A DNA stretch of 64,000 nt from Selaginella moellendorffii (lineage: Eukaryota > Streptophyta > Lycopodiopsida > Selaginellales > Selaginellaceae). Numbering within the stretch: position 1 is the stretch's first letter; each line of letters starts with the position of its first letter. The notes below the pieces were generated by a model. The model did not search any database, was not told the origin of the DNA, and saw only the letters and a program-made list of their open reading frames with translations. Below, one piece after another: positions 47,290-58,892 of this stretch. The stretch is from positions 1,162,230 to 1,226,229 of the forward strand of contig NW_003314300.1 in NCBI RefSeq assembly GCF_000143415.4, written 5' to 3'. The translations under genes and the position numbers were made by a program.

Positions 47290-49600
47290 GCACCTAGCCC
47301 TAGAGCCGTTAAGATGCTTTTCAAAATTGTCGATCTGAACCGTCGGATCGGAAAGTGAATCGGACCGCTAGGAATTGCTTAAATTCATATGAGAAGTTCC
47401 AAAATATTAACCAAGGGAGTACTTTCATTGCTTGTCCCAGCAATCTCTTTCCACAATGCCACCAACTAACCCTCAGCTAGCCCACTCCTAGAGTCTATCT
47501 CCAACACACTACCACTCACACTATATCTCATATTAGCCAGTATGAGTAATTTGATAATTTAGCTTTTATAGAAGGTGTGAAAAACATTTTTGTACCATAA
47601 AAATTATATGAAAAACATCCATGCAACCAAAATTTATAACTTGGAACAAAGGATGGTTAAGAATTTTTTAAACCATAAAAAAAAACACTTGAAGCCCATT
47701 CACAGTAAACATAAGTGCTATGTCTATTTACCATAACTATTTTATAGATGCCTGAGTTCTTTTCCATAAGCAAAATAAATTTCTTCACCACCTTAAAACT
47801 CAAAGAATTGTGTGTAATGTAAGGAACCAATTCCCCAAGGTGTCGTAGGCTAAAAAATCCCTAAAAGCATGACCGAAATGATAAAAAGTTTATTGGATGG
47901 GACTGAGTCTGAGATCGAGTTCAAGACCAACTTTGAGATCGAGTTCGAGACAGTCCGGGATCAAGTTCGAGGCTGACTCCGAGACCGAGTTCGAGACAAA
48001 GTCCGAGATCCGAGATTGGGTCCGAGGTCGAGTCCGAGGTCGAGTCCAAGATCGAGTCCGAGATCGAGTCCAAGGTTAATCGAGTCCAAGACTAAATCTG
48101 ACTACTAATACAGGTCAAAGGGTGAAAGCTTAAAGCATGTGTCACTAAGGGGGAGGGGAGGATGCAGAGGGTTCCAAAAGTATAGTAGGGATAGTGAGGT
48201 TTAGGAACTAGTCTTAAAGGAACTCTCTAGTAGTGCTTTCAAACTAACTTGAGGTTGAGACTGGGGCCGAAGAGCCTTAGGTGGGAGTGAGCATGGACTC
48301 AGGTGGTGCCACCCAAAGAAGTGCTTAAAAGTAGCTTTCACTCCTAGAAGGGTAACTGACTATGGTGCTCTGGAATGGTGCCCCACTTGAGTACCTTGCA
48401 ACTCATTAATCCTCACCCTTCCTAAAAGTTTGGGCCTTCCCTTCATGATGGAAGTGGGGGGGGTAGAGGTACCTATACTGGGCCATTAAGCCACGGTGTT
48501 TCCTTTTGATATTTCGAAACAAGTGTTGCATCCAAGGCTTGGGATTTGAAGGGTCCCATGATCAAATCTTGTTGTACTAAGGGATGTTAAGAATCTGGAG
48601 GCTTGGTGTGCTTGCCTGCTTGTGCCTACGGGGAGTGTAGCTGAACCTTAAGTCTAATTTAACTTAGGGAAGGGGATGGGGAGAGATTAAAAATTTGTGG
48701 ATGGATGGTTAATGCTTCATTGCTCGTGCAATGAGTAGTTGAAACCAAGACCAAGTAGGAGCTAGTATAATAGGCAAGAACTTTGGCGAGGGAACTTAGC
48801 TAAGGCCAAAGTAGTGTTAATTAGATAGACGAGATAAGCTTGTAAATTGGAAAGGAAAAATTTATAACTTACAATAATACATAGATTGAAAATAATGTTA
48901 AACCACTACCCTAAATGTTCTTGATATAAACTAAAAACTTTGGTTTTTGAATTTTCACTATAAGATGTAGAAAAGCCACTATAGTATACATTTGAGTTGT
49001 ATCCATGATAAAGTCTATCACATTTATGTTATCATTAACCCCTTCACAAGAGGATAATCTTTGTTATGATACCTAGCCTTGTGGCAATAAATAAATTGTT
49101 GCCTTTCTTTCATTGGTCCAAATGAAGTTTTTTAGCCTTATTTCGATCTCCATTTTTTAAATACTGATGCAACAACAATCATTTCTTTCCCAAATATGAA
49201 GCATTAGCTAATTAACCATTATATTGACTTCCTTGTTGACCATTTTCTTGACCAATATTGATCTAGATGACTTTTGGCAAAAATATTTAAATCTTAATAA
49301 TAACATCAATCAATGTTGTTAGAAAATCCTTCTTGACTTTTTTTCCACATCCATTGAGCTCAAACTTTTGGTGAAATATTACACCTTTAGTAGCTTGTTA
49401 TAGATGCTTAAGGTCACAAAACTTACAAGCATATGCAAGTCCTTATATAATCTTTAGTAACTAGTTCACAAGATCAACCTCTCCAAACTTTTTAACATAT
49501 AAACCTTCTTGAAATCACTCCAAAAATTTGGCTTTGAATTTTTAAAGCCAAAAGATGACATCATTATTTTTCTTTTCTTATTTAGTTTCCTCTAGATGAG
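47290..49600. other. AT-rich intergenic DNA with minisatellite
   Basis: No gene is seen. It starts just upstream of the previous gene. Composition falls back to AT-rich and only very short frames exist besides the minisatellite at 47.9-48.1 kb. Confidence 0.55.
47899..48092 (+). repeat. GAG-TCC-GAG-GTC-type 12-bp minisatellite
   Basis: Imperfect tandem array with a basic unit of about 6/12 bp (GAGTCCGAGGTC and variants). The phase of 3 keeps one frame open and produces a repetitive Arg/Glu/Ser protein, which I regard as a by-product of the repeat. Confidence 0.8.
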
Positions 49601-49608
49601 GATCATAT

Positions 49609-49790
49609 TTATGCAGACCTGTGCATCCCTGCTCATGTGAATTTTATGGCAAAACAGGAGCAACATGAGTAGTTTGCTCCAGAGTTCATGGGCATGGAAA
49701 TCAAGATGAAGATGATCAAGGTATAATTCCCAAAAGAAAAGCAAGAAGAGATTTTGATCCCAACCCTTTTCCAAACCTCCCATAAAATCA
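49609..49790 (-). pseudogene. decayed mosaic copy of the 53.1 kb and 54.05 kb segments
   Basis: On the minus strand, translation gives GWDQNLFLLFFWELYLDH and LDFHAHELW. This matches, at roughly 75 per cent of bases, plus-strand DNA at about 53,085-53,170 (antisense of the small secreted peptide gene). It is joined directly to a block (LLLFCHKIHMSRDAQV) matching 54,050-54,105, which is exon 2 and the donor site of the YAR1-like ankyrin gene. The intervening 0.9 kb is missing. It is therefore an old inverted genomic copy with a deletion. Confidence 0.75.
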
Positions 49791-51717
49791 ATATTAATTT
49801 TAGAATATGGATAAAAGAACTATTTGGCCCGGAATAGAAGCTTACACATGCTATTAACACATATTCAATCACACACTTGCTATTTAAAAGGGAATTCTAG
49901 GTTATAGAGGAAACAAAAAATCACACTCAATACATTGAATTATTTAAGTCTCACTTGGGTCCACTATTGTCAGATATTGTAGGTATATTAGACCCACCAA
50001 GAGACTTTACTCCACCTTCAACTGGACAAATTTTCCTGGGACAAAGGGTGCTATGACGTATTCACCTTTAGAATTAAACAATATGTTAATGATGGGCACT
50101 AAACCATTGATAGAACATATCTCTTCAATAGATGGTTTAGACTCCAAATTCATTTATTGAAGTGGGCAATCCTTAACATGATTTCATGAATTTGGGCACT
50201 AAAACAAGTATTTCTCACCTACCTTAGAAGGATTTAGTTCCACATTGTGGTAATTATCACCATCCATTTGTGAAGAGAGTTTTTATGTCCCTAATCTTTG
50301 GAAAAATTTTACTTCTATAGCCACTATATACATAAAGTCTAAATCAAATAAAATTTTCAAATCCATGGATCTATAAAAATAAGACAAGTAGGCTATAATT
50401 AGGTTGGAGCTTAGGAATTAGCTCATAGGTGTGCAATAGAGAAACTGATAGGCTAAATTCTAAAAACACATGGCAGTAGAAGTTTATAAAAAGACCTAAT
50501 CAAACTAAAATGAATATACTATAAATAGTTGGCTGCCAGATTCCCACAACTGAATAGAAAAACCCTTACATTGCACCATATTGGAATGTAATTTAAAGGG
50601 TTCTATTGGAACAAATAGATCAAATAGCATTAAATAGATTTGACAAGACAAAAACATTTAGTTTGGTTCAATCAGTTTTTGTGTTTGCTCAATGGCTTTT
50701 ATGCATAGGCACCATAAACAGACACAAACCAGCAGGGCTCTTTTTAAATGGAGCAAACAAATGCCCATTGCTCATGTTGGCAAGAGAAGGCTCCTATCTG
50801 TTCAGGGCTTTGTGCTTATGTCCTGTGGGCATGAGAAACTGCTTTATCCCATCAACTGCTAGTTGGCAGTCAGCACAATTTCTTCCATTGGACAGCATTG
50901 GCTGCGAACTCATGAAAGGGATGGAGCAAATGGAACCTACATATAGGTGGAAACTACTCACTAGAGCTGGAGCAAGCCATGCCCTAGAGCCCTAAGGCTG
51001 CAATTCTTGTTCTTACATACTTATACTTGGATAATTATTTGCAACCCCTATAAGATTTAAGTTCTTGGTGAAGCTGTTCACCACTTTTGTGCCCACATGG
51101 CAGTTTTGTTCAGGGAATCAGGGCAAAAATCACAAATGGCGAGTATTCACACAGAAGGGTGAGATTACCCAGACAATGCAACCATGCATGCTTCTACCAG
51201 AGCACGAGCTCTAAATTAAAAGAACAACACCATGGTGACGTTTGTAACAACATAAAATGGCTGGTAAGGTTTTCTTTTTATTTTCTATTTATGTATCAGT
51301 TTTAAGAGAAGGTGCTTGCAAACTTGATACTAGACAACAAACCTTTGGGTTCAATGGCGACCCTTGGCAACAATGATTAGGCCAGCAAAGCTTAGAAGTG
51401 TTGGACTGGGAGCACGCAATATGCACGAGCGGAGACAATTTGTAGTGGAGGTAGACATGTTTTAGGTAGAGGATGCAATCACAATATAAGGGGACCCTGA
51501 TGATGACTGGGGCGGATCAAGCCGTGACCTTGGGTTTCAGTTCTTAGGCTGCATTTGCTCGTATGAAGATTCCTTGCAATCACTTGCTGAAGAGATATTC
51601 TATGCCAGCAGCGGCCGAGGAGAGAGCAGGGGAGCAAGGTTTCTGAGCACTCTGAGGTGATTTTGGGACAGTCAGTTTTGGGTCTCCACGGACAACTATC
51701 GAAAGAGGCGGAAAGCG
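49791..51717. other. AT-rich DNA, one unexplained open frame
   Basis: The only sizeable frame is plus strand 50,606-50,995 (129 codons; MEQIDQIALNRFDKTK). Cys/Trp-rich stretches look protein-like, but no family was recognised and there is no promoter or partner exon evidence. It may come from a transposon. Confidence 0.35.
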
Positions 51718-52925
51718 ATGAGTGACCTTTCGTGGTCACATAAGTGCTCACACGATGAGCCCATTCGTAGAGGAGATAGTGCGGTGTTCACCATTGTAGA
51801 CGACGCTCACCCGGATGAAGAGGAGAAACCACAAGTCAACCTCATGAGCTTCGTTGTCGTGTCTGCTCCAGGAGAGGGGAGCGGCGGCAACGAGCTAGTG
51901 CAGCTTCACGCGAAGTCGGTGACCATCGCTCTGGTTTTTCCAAGTCCTTGCGCTCTTGTCTAGGACCACCAAGGCAAGGAGCTATTTGCGCTCGAGTCAC
52001 CAACGTGGGAGCGGTCGTTCCTCGCCTACCAGGCTTCAGGCTCATCTTGTCGCAGCTGTGCGGTCGACAAGCCATTACGGAGTCAGACTTGGAAACTGCG
52101 TACGCAGCCATAGATCTCGTAGACAGCTTGAACATGCTGGTCCCAGGCGAGAACAGAGAGGCCCTATCGAATTAGGGCCACTATTGCAGCAGTGAAGTGG
52201 CACCATCGACTGGGTGCCTCTTGGTGATGGATTTGTCCAGTATCTTTTGGAAAACGGGGCAGACCCAGACTTTCCATCGCCGGATGAGATTTTTCACTGG
52301 TCAGGTAACATTTCTTTCTTGTCACAACCTTTACATTCTCACTCGTATGGTTGGTTCTCTTTCCAGGCGTACCCACCTGGCCGTTCCTGTATGCCAGCGC
52401 CCATCAAAGGATGACTTGGTCACGCTCTTCAAGCCCATGGCGCGGCCTGTCGAGACTCTCACCAGCAAGCACTTGTGCAACGCTCGCGATCCCGAGCATC
52501 TGGAGCTCTTGCTCTTGCTCCCGCATATGGATCCCAACCGGACCTCGCCGGAGGGCTGGCTCCCTCTCATCGCTGCGCTGAATCGAATAGAATTGGAGAA
52601 TGTCAAACTGCTGATAGCCGCTGGGGCCGATCCAACGCTGCCGACTTATGATGGGTTTTGCCCGCTCGCCAGAGCGGCGTTCTCGAATGAGGACGAAGAG
52701 ATCTTGCGAATTATGGCTAAGGTGGCCAGCAATATCAACGTGAAACCAGGGGAGTATACGGTTCTCCGCAGTGATGCAGAGGCTGGAGTGTGTCGAATTT
52801 TACTTGAGTGCGGGGCGTCGATGGGCGATGACGATGGATTACCGGACTTGAGGTCTGCTTTGAGAGATCTCTTCCACTCGTCCAACACGCCCATGCCGGA
52901 TTGCTTGCAATCCATGGTAATCTAA
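51718..52925 (+). pseudogene. ankyrin-repeat protein gene, probably frameshifted
   Basis: Ankyrin units are visible: YLLENGADPDFPSPDEIF near 52.25 kb, and further ones in the long frame ending at 52,925 (ENVKLLIAAGADPTLPTYDG, then CRILLECGASMGDDDG). The upstream part (from an ATG at 51,718, MSDLSWSHKCSHDEP) is in another frame. A 45- to 60-bp intron at about 52,305-52,366 joins two parts, but a shift near 52,400 is still needed to reach the long frame, and frame changes also occur around 52.05 kb. It is either a recently broken gene or one with splice sites I could not resolve. It lies 1 kb from an intact ankyrin gene. Confidence 0.6.
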
Positions 52926-52983
52926 GTTCTTGCTTATTCAATTTTGTTCTATGCACTTGAAGTGTAAGCAGAAGTAGTTAAAT

Positions 52984-53292
52984 TCATATGAGAAGACCAA
53001 CTGCTAGAACGGTAGCTACTGCCCCAAAAATGGGCACTTGCAATCCAACAGCAGCGCCCTCTTGCAAGAAATCTGGGCTTGGAAATGGGCTGGCATCAAA
53101 ATCCCTCCTCGCTCTTCTTCCGGGAACTACGGCTTGATCATCCTCTTCTTGATTTCCACGCCCACGAACTAGGCCTCTTAACGAGCTCTCCAGCACCAAT
53201 GCCGGATCGAATGTCTCCTCTCCTTGGATTGAGACCGCCAGCAGCAAAACCAGGAGGAAGATCGACGCCACCAAATTCGCACGAATCGCCAT
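52984..53292 (-). CDS. small secreted/anchored peptide precursor A, 102 aa
   Basis: Single exon. Signal peptide MAIRANLVASIFLLVLLLAV, then a charged middle with basic cleavage-like sites (PGRRARRDFD) and a short Pro/Ser/Phe stretch (ASPFPSPDF), then a hydrophobic C-terminus (VPIFGAVATVLAVGLLI) reaching the last residue, as in GPI-anchored or tail-embedded small proteins. A longer frame from 53,346 begins 18 codons earlier, but the signal peptide favours 53,292. Divergent to peptide B, whose layout is the same. The function is unknown; not an obvious match to known plant peptide-hormone families. Confidence 0.6.
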   Translation of the reverse strand: MAIRANLVASIFLLVLLLAVSIQGEETFDPALVLESSLRGLVRGRGNQEEDDQAVVPGRRARRDFDASPFPSPDFLQEGAAVGLQVPIFGAVATVLAVGLLI

Positions 53293-53592
53293 TCCTTTCC
53301 TTCTTTTTGCGATCGAAGCAATGCTATTGCTATCTAATTGATCCAACCCTTTTTATATATCGGGAGGGGAGATCTTGACCCTGTCAAGAAGGAAAGTTCC
53401 TTGGGAGCGCATTTGACCGTGTGTACGCGAAACCTAATTTCACACATCACTGTACTTTCTTGACTACGCCACGATATCCTTTTCGTGTCTCCCGGTCTAC
53501 TCATTCTTCGAAAGTGGCCTTGGATTTGGACGCGACAAGGATCGCTACTTAGGTCGAAAGAAGGGCATTTTCATCCCAAAAGATCATTGGCA

Positions 53593-53823
53593 ATGAAGCC
53601 TTCGATCCTTGTTTTGGCATTGGTTTTGATCTTGGTAGCTCTCGAGGCATGGACGATTCGAGCGGAGCAACAAGCCCACACTCCAGAATCCAATCCAGTC
53701 CAATTGCAGCGCCGATCTAGACCACGAGCTAGAGGCGCGGGCACTAGCGGCAGCGCTGAAGTGGAGGTGTCGGCGCTTGGGATAATCGGAATTGTCACTG
53801 CCGCCATAGCCGCGATTGCGTAA
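53593..53823 (+). CDS. small secreted/anchored peptide precursor B, 76 aa
   Basis: Single exon of 77 codons including the stop. Signal peptide MKPSILVLALVLILVALEAW ending near Arg-Ala-Glu-Gln, then a basic stretch (LQRRSRPRARG), small residues (GAGTSGS, possible omega site) and a hydrophobic end (ALGIIGIVTAAIAAIA). The ATG with a good signal peptide is 36 codons inside a longer frame. It shares its organisation, but not its sequence, with peptide A, from which it is separated by a 300-bp region between the two starts. Arabinogalactan peptides have a similar layout, but here Pro is scarce. Confidence 0.6.
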   Translation: MKPSILVLALVLILVALEAWTIRAEQQAHTPESNPVQLQRRSRPRARGAGTSGSAEVEVSALGIIGIVTAAIAAIA

Positions 53824-53885
53824 AGATTCTTTGTATATTCTTTGGCAATGTAAAGCACTCTTTTTTCTTTTCCTTGGAAGCCCTG

Positions 53886-54662
53886 ATGGGTCGTGTGTTA
53901 CCAGCGAGTGAAGAGCCGCCGCCAGCGCAGGAGTGTGAGTTTGATGTAGATGATCTTCTCCAGGTAAAAATCCCCGGGGTTCTTGGAATGGGTGTCTCCA
54001 GATTTTCAATCTCTAGGCTGCAAGGTATGGAGAACTCGAGGAAGTCAAGCTCGTTGCTCCTCTTTTGCCGCAGAATTCACATAACGAGCAGGGATGCACA
54101 GGTAGAACATTTCTCGCTTTGATTTTTTCTCGCCTATGATCTTACTACTCTAAAGCATTGCATATGGCTTCTGCCAATGGTCACTTGAGCATTGTTAAGT
54201 ATCTCATCGAACGAGGAGAAGTAAGTCGCGTAGCGAAGGAGATCTTAGAGAATGTTTTTGATCGCTCGTGTTCACAGAATGTTAATGCTTGCAATGCCGA
54301 GAACAATACCCCTCTTCATTGGGCTGCTCTAAATGGCCAAGTTCAGGCATGTTTTTCTTCTTGCTATTCTTTCGTGATTCGCGAAGTGTTCTTCATTTCG
54401 ATTTCTTTTCTTTTTCCCAGGTTGTGGAGGAGCTTATTGCTTCGGGAGCTAGCGCCTCAGCTTTGAACCGGTCTGATCATGAACTTTAAGCTCGAAAGTG
54501 TATCGGGTTTCAATTGCTCTTGCTTTTCCATTTTCCAGTTACGATCGGACGCCGGTAGACGAGGCCCTGTCTCGGGGAAAACAAGAAGTCGTGAACGCCA
54601 TAGCAATTCTCACAGCCGCGGCATCCATGGACGACACAAGTATACAAGAAGAGATTAACTAG
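53886..54662 (+). CDS. ankyrin-repeat protein, YAR1-like
   Basis: Six exons (53886-53963, 54017-54101, 54156-54220, 54278-54346, 54421-54470, 54539-54662), 156 residues. The acidic N-terminus (CEFDVDDLLQAARYGELEEV) is followed by three ankyrin units: ALHMASANGHLSIVKYLIER, NNTPLHWAALNGQVQVVEEL and the last one TPVDEALSRGKQEVVNAI. Length and arrangement match yeast Yar1, the ribosomal protein Rps3 chaperone, and its plant relatives; the chaperone role is inferred. The fourth intron starts with GC (CAG/GCATG). All phases agree. Confidence 0.88.
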
Positions 54663-55638
54663 TAATTTAGTTGAAGAAGCTGGTTAGCCTCCTCACAGCC
54701 TGGGGCTTGAGGCCATGGTGGATATTAGATAAGCTCGCGTCTATTTCCTAACAATCGATCGCTCCATTGTAGATCAAGCTTTCCCAGACCATTCAAATTA
54801 AATTATGCTTTATGCTTTACTTTCATAGGTTCCTTAAGAATAGAATGTTTTTTTAATGGAAAGTGATATTTTAATTATAGTTTTACCTATTCATTTAACT
54901 TATATTCTTTTCAAACAGAAAACCCAAACATTTGAAATAGATGATTGAATCATATATTTTTAACACTTCTAAAAAGAATTATATTTTCTTCTTAGGTAGA
55001 GATTATAAATTTTATTTTTAATAAGTAAAATGAATTATATAAATAAAGAAAATACTAATATATGTTTAAGAACTTATAATAGATGAAAAATACTAGTAAA
55101 ATTCTAAAAGATGTACATGGCCATTTAAGGATTTAGCATTATCAATATTATTTTTAAAATAGAATAATTAGAAGTCTAATTATTTGTAAAATTTAATACA
55201 TATGTTTTAAATATTAATAGAAAATATAATTTATATTTATTCTAATTTTATAAAAATAATATTGTTGACATAAATTTTATAAATAATCAAATAGAAAAAC
55301 TTTATTATAAATAAAAATCTATTATAAATTAGCACTTTATTTTGAGAAACATGTAAGTTATTTATTTATAAAAATATTTTAAAATATTATTATTTATATT
55401 GTGTTGGAAAAAATATTTGGCATGCTTTGTTATAATGTTTACTTAGCAGTCCACTGTAACAATAACATAGTGATTGTAACAATAAAAACAATAATTATGT
55501 TAAAGTATTCTGGACAACAATGTTATAATTAAGACACGACGCTAAATAAATAAATTTAAGTTATGGCACACAGTTATAATCTATACTACTTTTAATAATT
55601 TATAAGGTTTATTTAAAAATTTTATCTCAGCCAACTTA

Positions 55639-55718
<80 letters not shown>

Positions 55719-56780
55719 CTATTATAAACAAGTAAAATCTGATGGCTTATTTAGTTAGATAATTAAATAATATTTGATAGACAAATACTTTTAACATATA
55801 ATGCTAAATAAAATATTTAATAAAAAGTAATATTTTATTTCCCCTATATAATTCCTATAAAAAATTATTACAAAATATTGTACTGAATTACAATCATTTT
55901 GAATTGTAAATATGGTTGACATACTATAATATTTTTTATTAATACAATATTTTTCAAATTATAAATTTATTATCATGATAGAAACTAAATTAATATTATT
56001 TATTTTTAATAATAATTATATATGTAGTAATATACCTAAGCACATTTAGCTATATAAAAAAATGGATACAGTCTTAGTCATATTTTCTATATGTTATACT
56101 GCTATAATCACATATTTACCTTATAGTATTATATATATAGGTGTACTATGATGCAAGTTATAATGCTGTTGTTATCCCATTTTGTACATGGCTCAAGTGT
56201 TCAACAAACTCCAACTTTAACTAATGTTAAAATACTCATTAAATATTGATTTGAAGACTTAGCATATGACAACCTCAAAGGTAAACTCAACTTTATTAAC
56301 AATATTAAATCATGACCCTACAAGAATTTATGAGGTGAAACACCAATAAAAATTTGTACATTTTAACATTTACTATGCGTCTAGTTGGGCACCAAAGGAT
56401 TTAAATCATGTAATAATATTATGAGAGGGAGAAATAAAAAACAAAATCACTTTAATTTAATACCGAAAAAAATGCGAAATACAAATACCATTATTAAAAA
56501 CCTTAAATTTAAATGTAAATTCTCATTAGATCGCTCTATAATGGATAGCATTAGCAATAACCTTCAGTGCATGGTCATAATCAAGAGCTTGAGCAGTCGG
56601 TTCTTAAGATGGAGATTGATCTCTTATTTTCTTGGACTTCCTGACATTACAAGCTACACCTGTTAAATAGTGAATTTGTAATTTTGAGAGTTCTGAGTTC
56701 CTCTTTTTTGAAAATGGAGAAACGCATTGAGTTGTCAATATAAAATGATATATTGCGGCAAGACTATAAATTCTCAAGAT
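54663..56780. other. extremely AT-rich intergenic DNA
   Basis: No gene. Among the AT-richest stretches of the window, with a long dinucleotide run. Short frames at 56,385-56,666 have no domain. Confidence 0.7.
55644..55717. repeat. (AT)n microsatellite, about 74 bp
   Basis: Uninterrupted AT dinucleotide run about 37 units long. Confidence 0.95.
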
Positions 56781-56804
56781 TGACTCTCACCAAGCACCTC
56801 GGCG

Positions 56805-57190
56805 GTGAGGGAGCTGAGAGCTACTGAACTCAGAGCCCAAGAGCTGGTGCCTGGAGGGGTCTTATCCTTGCTCTTGGCAGGAAGATCTTCTGAGGACCCC
56901 ATTTTATGGAAGCTTCACTTCCAAGCTGCATGGGAGCATTTTAAAGAGGTGACTATGATTATACAAGGTTTAACATCAACCTTCCACTGTACGTGGAAAA
57001 GGCTGTGGAAACCACTCAGTGTTTCAAGGTGCTGCATAAGTTGTGCAAGAAGGACCCACGGTACCATGAAACATTCGATTCTGGAGAAAGTGACCATGCC
57101 AGGAAAATAGAGTGCTACACAAAAGCCATAAGCCAAGCAAACGTGGAGCTACTATATAAGAAAATGGAGTTCAGAGTCTTATACTGACCA
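56805..57190 (+). pseudogene. unrecognised gene fragment
   Basis: Two overlapping frames (56,805-57,110 and 56,993-57,187) are protein-like: LYVEKAVETTQCFKVLHKL, then DSGESDHARKIECYTKAI. Joining them needs a frame change. No family was recognised and there is no complete gene structure. Confidence 0.35.
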
Positions 57191-57459
57191 GGCATGTGTG
57201 ACTGTTATCCTCAAGCGCTTATGAAATTGTTTCTGTGTGACACTTCAATACATGGATCTATAACCTTGCTGCATAGTTTAGCAATAGATCTATAAGTACC
57301 AGCTGGGCCTCATGAAGACTGAAGTTCCTGAATCCGGAGCTTTGCTCAGGTTTGCCATAAGTTGAAGCTCGAAACTTAAGTCCCACTTCTATTGTTTATC
57401 AGTCGCTTTTGCTTTTGGTTCCTAGCTAGTTAAGCAGAAGAACCTGGTGTTTCGAAACT

Positions 57460-58892
57460 CTAGGCACGGTTTGTTCGTTTGCCGACTGCAAGGGCCAGAT
57501 CAATGTCAACTTTGCAAGAGATGTCCAATGCTGAGACCGAGTGTGTCAAAGCGCCACTATTTTGTTTCACATCAATCAGAAAAGAAGAAGAAGAAAACTT
57601 GATGATACCTCGAAATGTAAGTCACACCAGTGCTCCCAATCTTTCCGACTGTGCTTAAAGTAACGTTTCCAGAAGCCTGTTTGATCTTGCAGTAAGATAA
57701 GAGTCAAGAAAATCTTGCGAGGCATACCTCCGTTTGTACTCGGCCGCCCACGATTTCAACAGCTTCTCGTAGTAAACCCACATCAATATCTCCATTTGCT
57801 TGTGTACTCACCATATTGTCCAACATTATCCGTGTGACTTTGCCTTTGTCTAAGATGGCAAGAACGCGCCTCACTTCATCTAGCGTTCTCGTCTCCACCT
57901 GTTAGATTTCCAAATGAATCAGAGACCAGGCAAACAATTCAAGGACTTGCGAATCACCTCGACGCCAATATCAAGTCCTTTCTCTTCCAAATACTTCGTC
58001 ACTGCAAAGATGGCATTCTCTATACCGCCAGCGACTGCTATGTGATTGTCCTTCACCATAACCATATCGTAAAGTCCCATTCGATGGTTCTCTCCTCCTC
58101 CAATCAAAACCTGAATTGAACACCCCATTACCGTGGAAAAAATCCATTTTGAATCACTTACGGCCCACTTATCAATCAGACGAAGGCCTGGTGCAGTCTT
58201 TCTCGTCTCCAGTATTCTCGCTGGTTTAGCAGCATCAGCCATTTTCTAAGAAAGCACAAGATGGAAACAATTAGGAAAAGCGACTGTTCAAGAAGCTTAT
58301 TCTTGCCTTTGTTGCAGTGGCGATGCCACTCATGCGTTGCATGAAATTTAAAACGACCCTTTCAGCTGTCAAGATACTCCTCGCATTGCCTGAAGGACCA
58401 AAAAGAAAAACGTAAAGGATTACAAACAAGGCTGGCTGGATCAACAGTTTGGACTTACATTGTGATACATACCACATACTTTCCCAAAAACTTGGCCTTT
58501 CTCCACGGTGCTCCCATCCTCGACTGCCCAATCAGTCTAGAAAAAAATACTTAAAATAGAAAGAGCTTTGATCTGCATACTTTCAGCGAAGGATCGAGTT
58601 CTTGAAAAACCATATCCGCCAGAGCAATGCCAGCGATCACGCCATTTTCTTTGGCAAGAAATCTAGCCTCCGCTGTCATCTCCGCGGGAATAGTCGCCAA
58701 ACAGGAGACATCCCCTGACAAAAGAAGCAAAAATTGTGACAAACGCAATTCCCAGCAATCGTAGTTTCACTGACCTCGATCTCCTGCGTCTTCCGAGAGC
58801 GCGAGCTGAATCACTTCCCTCAAATTGTAGGTCGGATGCACCGGCGGCGGCACTGCTCCAGCTCCATTGACACTCTTGCTCACTCCCGCCAT
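57460..58892 (-). CDS. QPT: quinolinate phosphoribosyltransferase (nicotinate-nucleotide pyrophosphorylase)
   Basis: Converts quinolinate and PRPP to nicotinate mononucleotide in de novo NAD synthesis. Nine exons: 58892-58775, 58714-58581, 58536-58473, 58389-58307, 58245-58162, 58110-57958, 57898-57728, 57676-57609, 57556-57460; 323 residues. Seen: [96 protein letters not shown] and the end [13 protein letters not shown]. These include the basic substrate-binding residues of the family. The N-terminus is short and does not look like a strong plastid transit peptide; Arabidopsis QPT is about 25 residues longer. Intron 4 starts with GC (AAG/GCAAG). Confidence 0.95.

Noticed and set aside
47897..48079. 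60-codon Arg/Glu-rich repeat protein
   Set aside because: Open only because the minisatellite unit length is a multiple of three.
51479..51751. 90-codon minus-strand frame upstream of the ankyrin pseudogene
   Set aside because: No recognisable domain and it overlaps the likely promoter side of the plus-strand gene; could not be supported.
53079..53378. 99-codon plus-strand frame antisense to peptide A
   Set aside because: Considered because part of it is conserved at 49.7 kb, but that similarity is DNA-level in a decayed copy; the signal-peptide protein on the minus strand is the better gene.
56385..56666. 93-codon plus-strand frame in the AT-rich tract
   Set aside because: Lys/Asn/Ile-rich composition of random AT-rich DNA; no domain, no partner exon.
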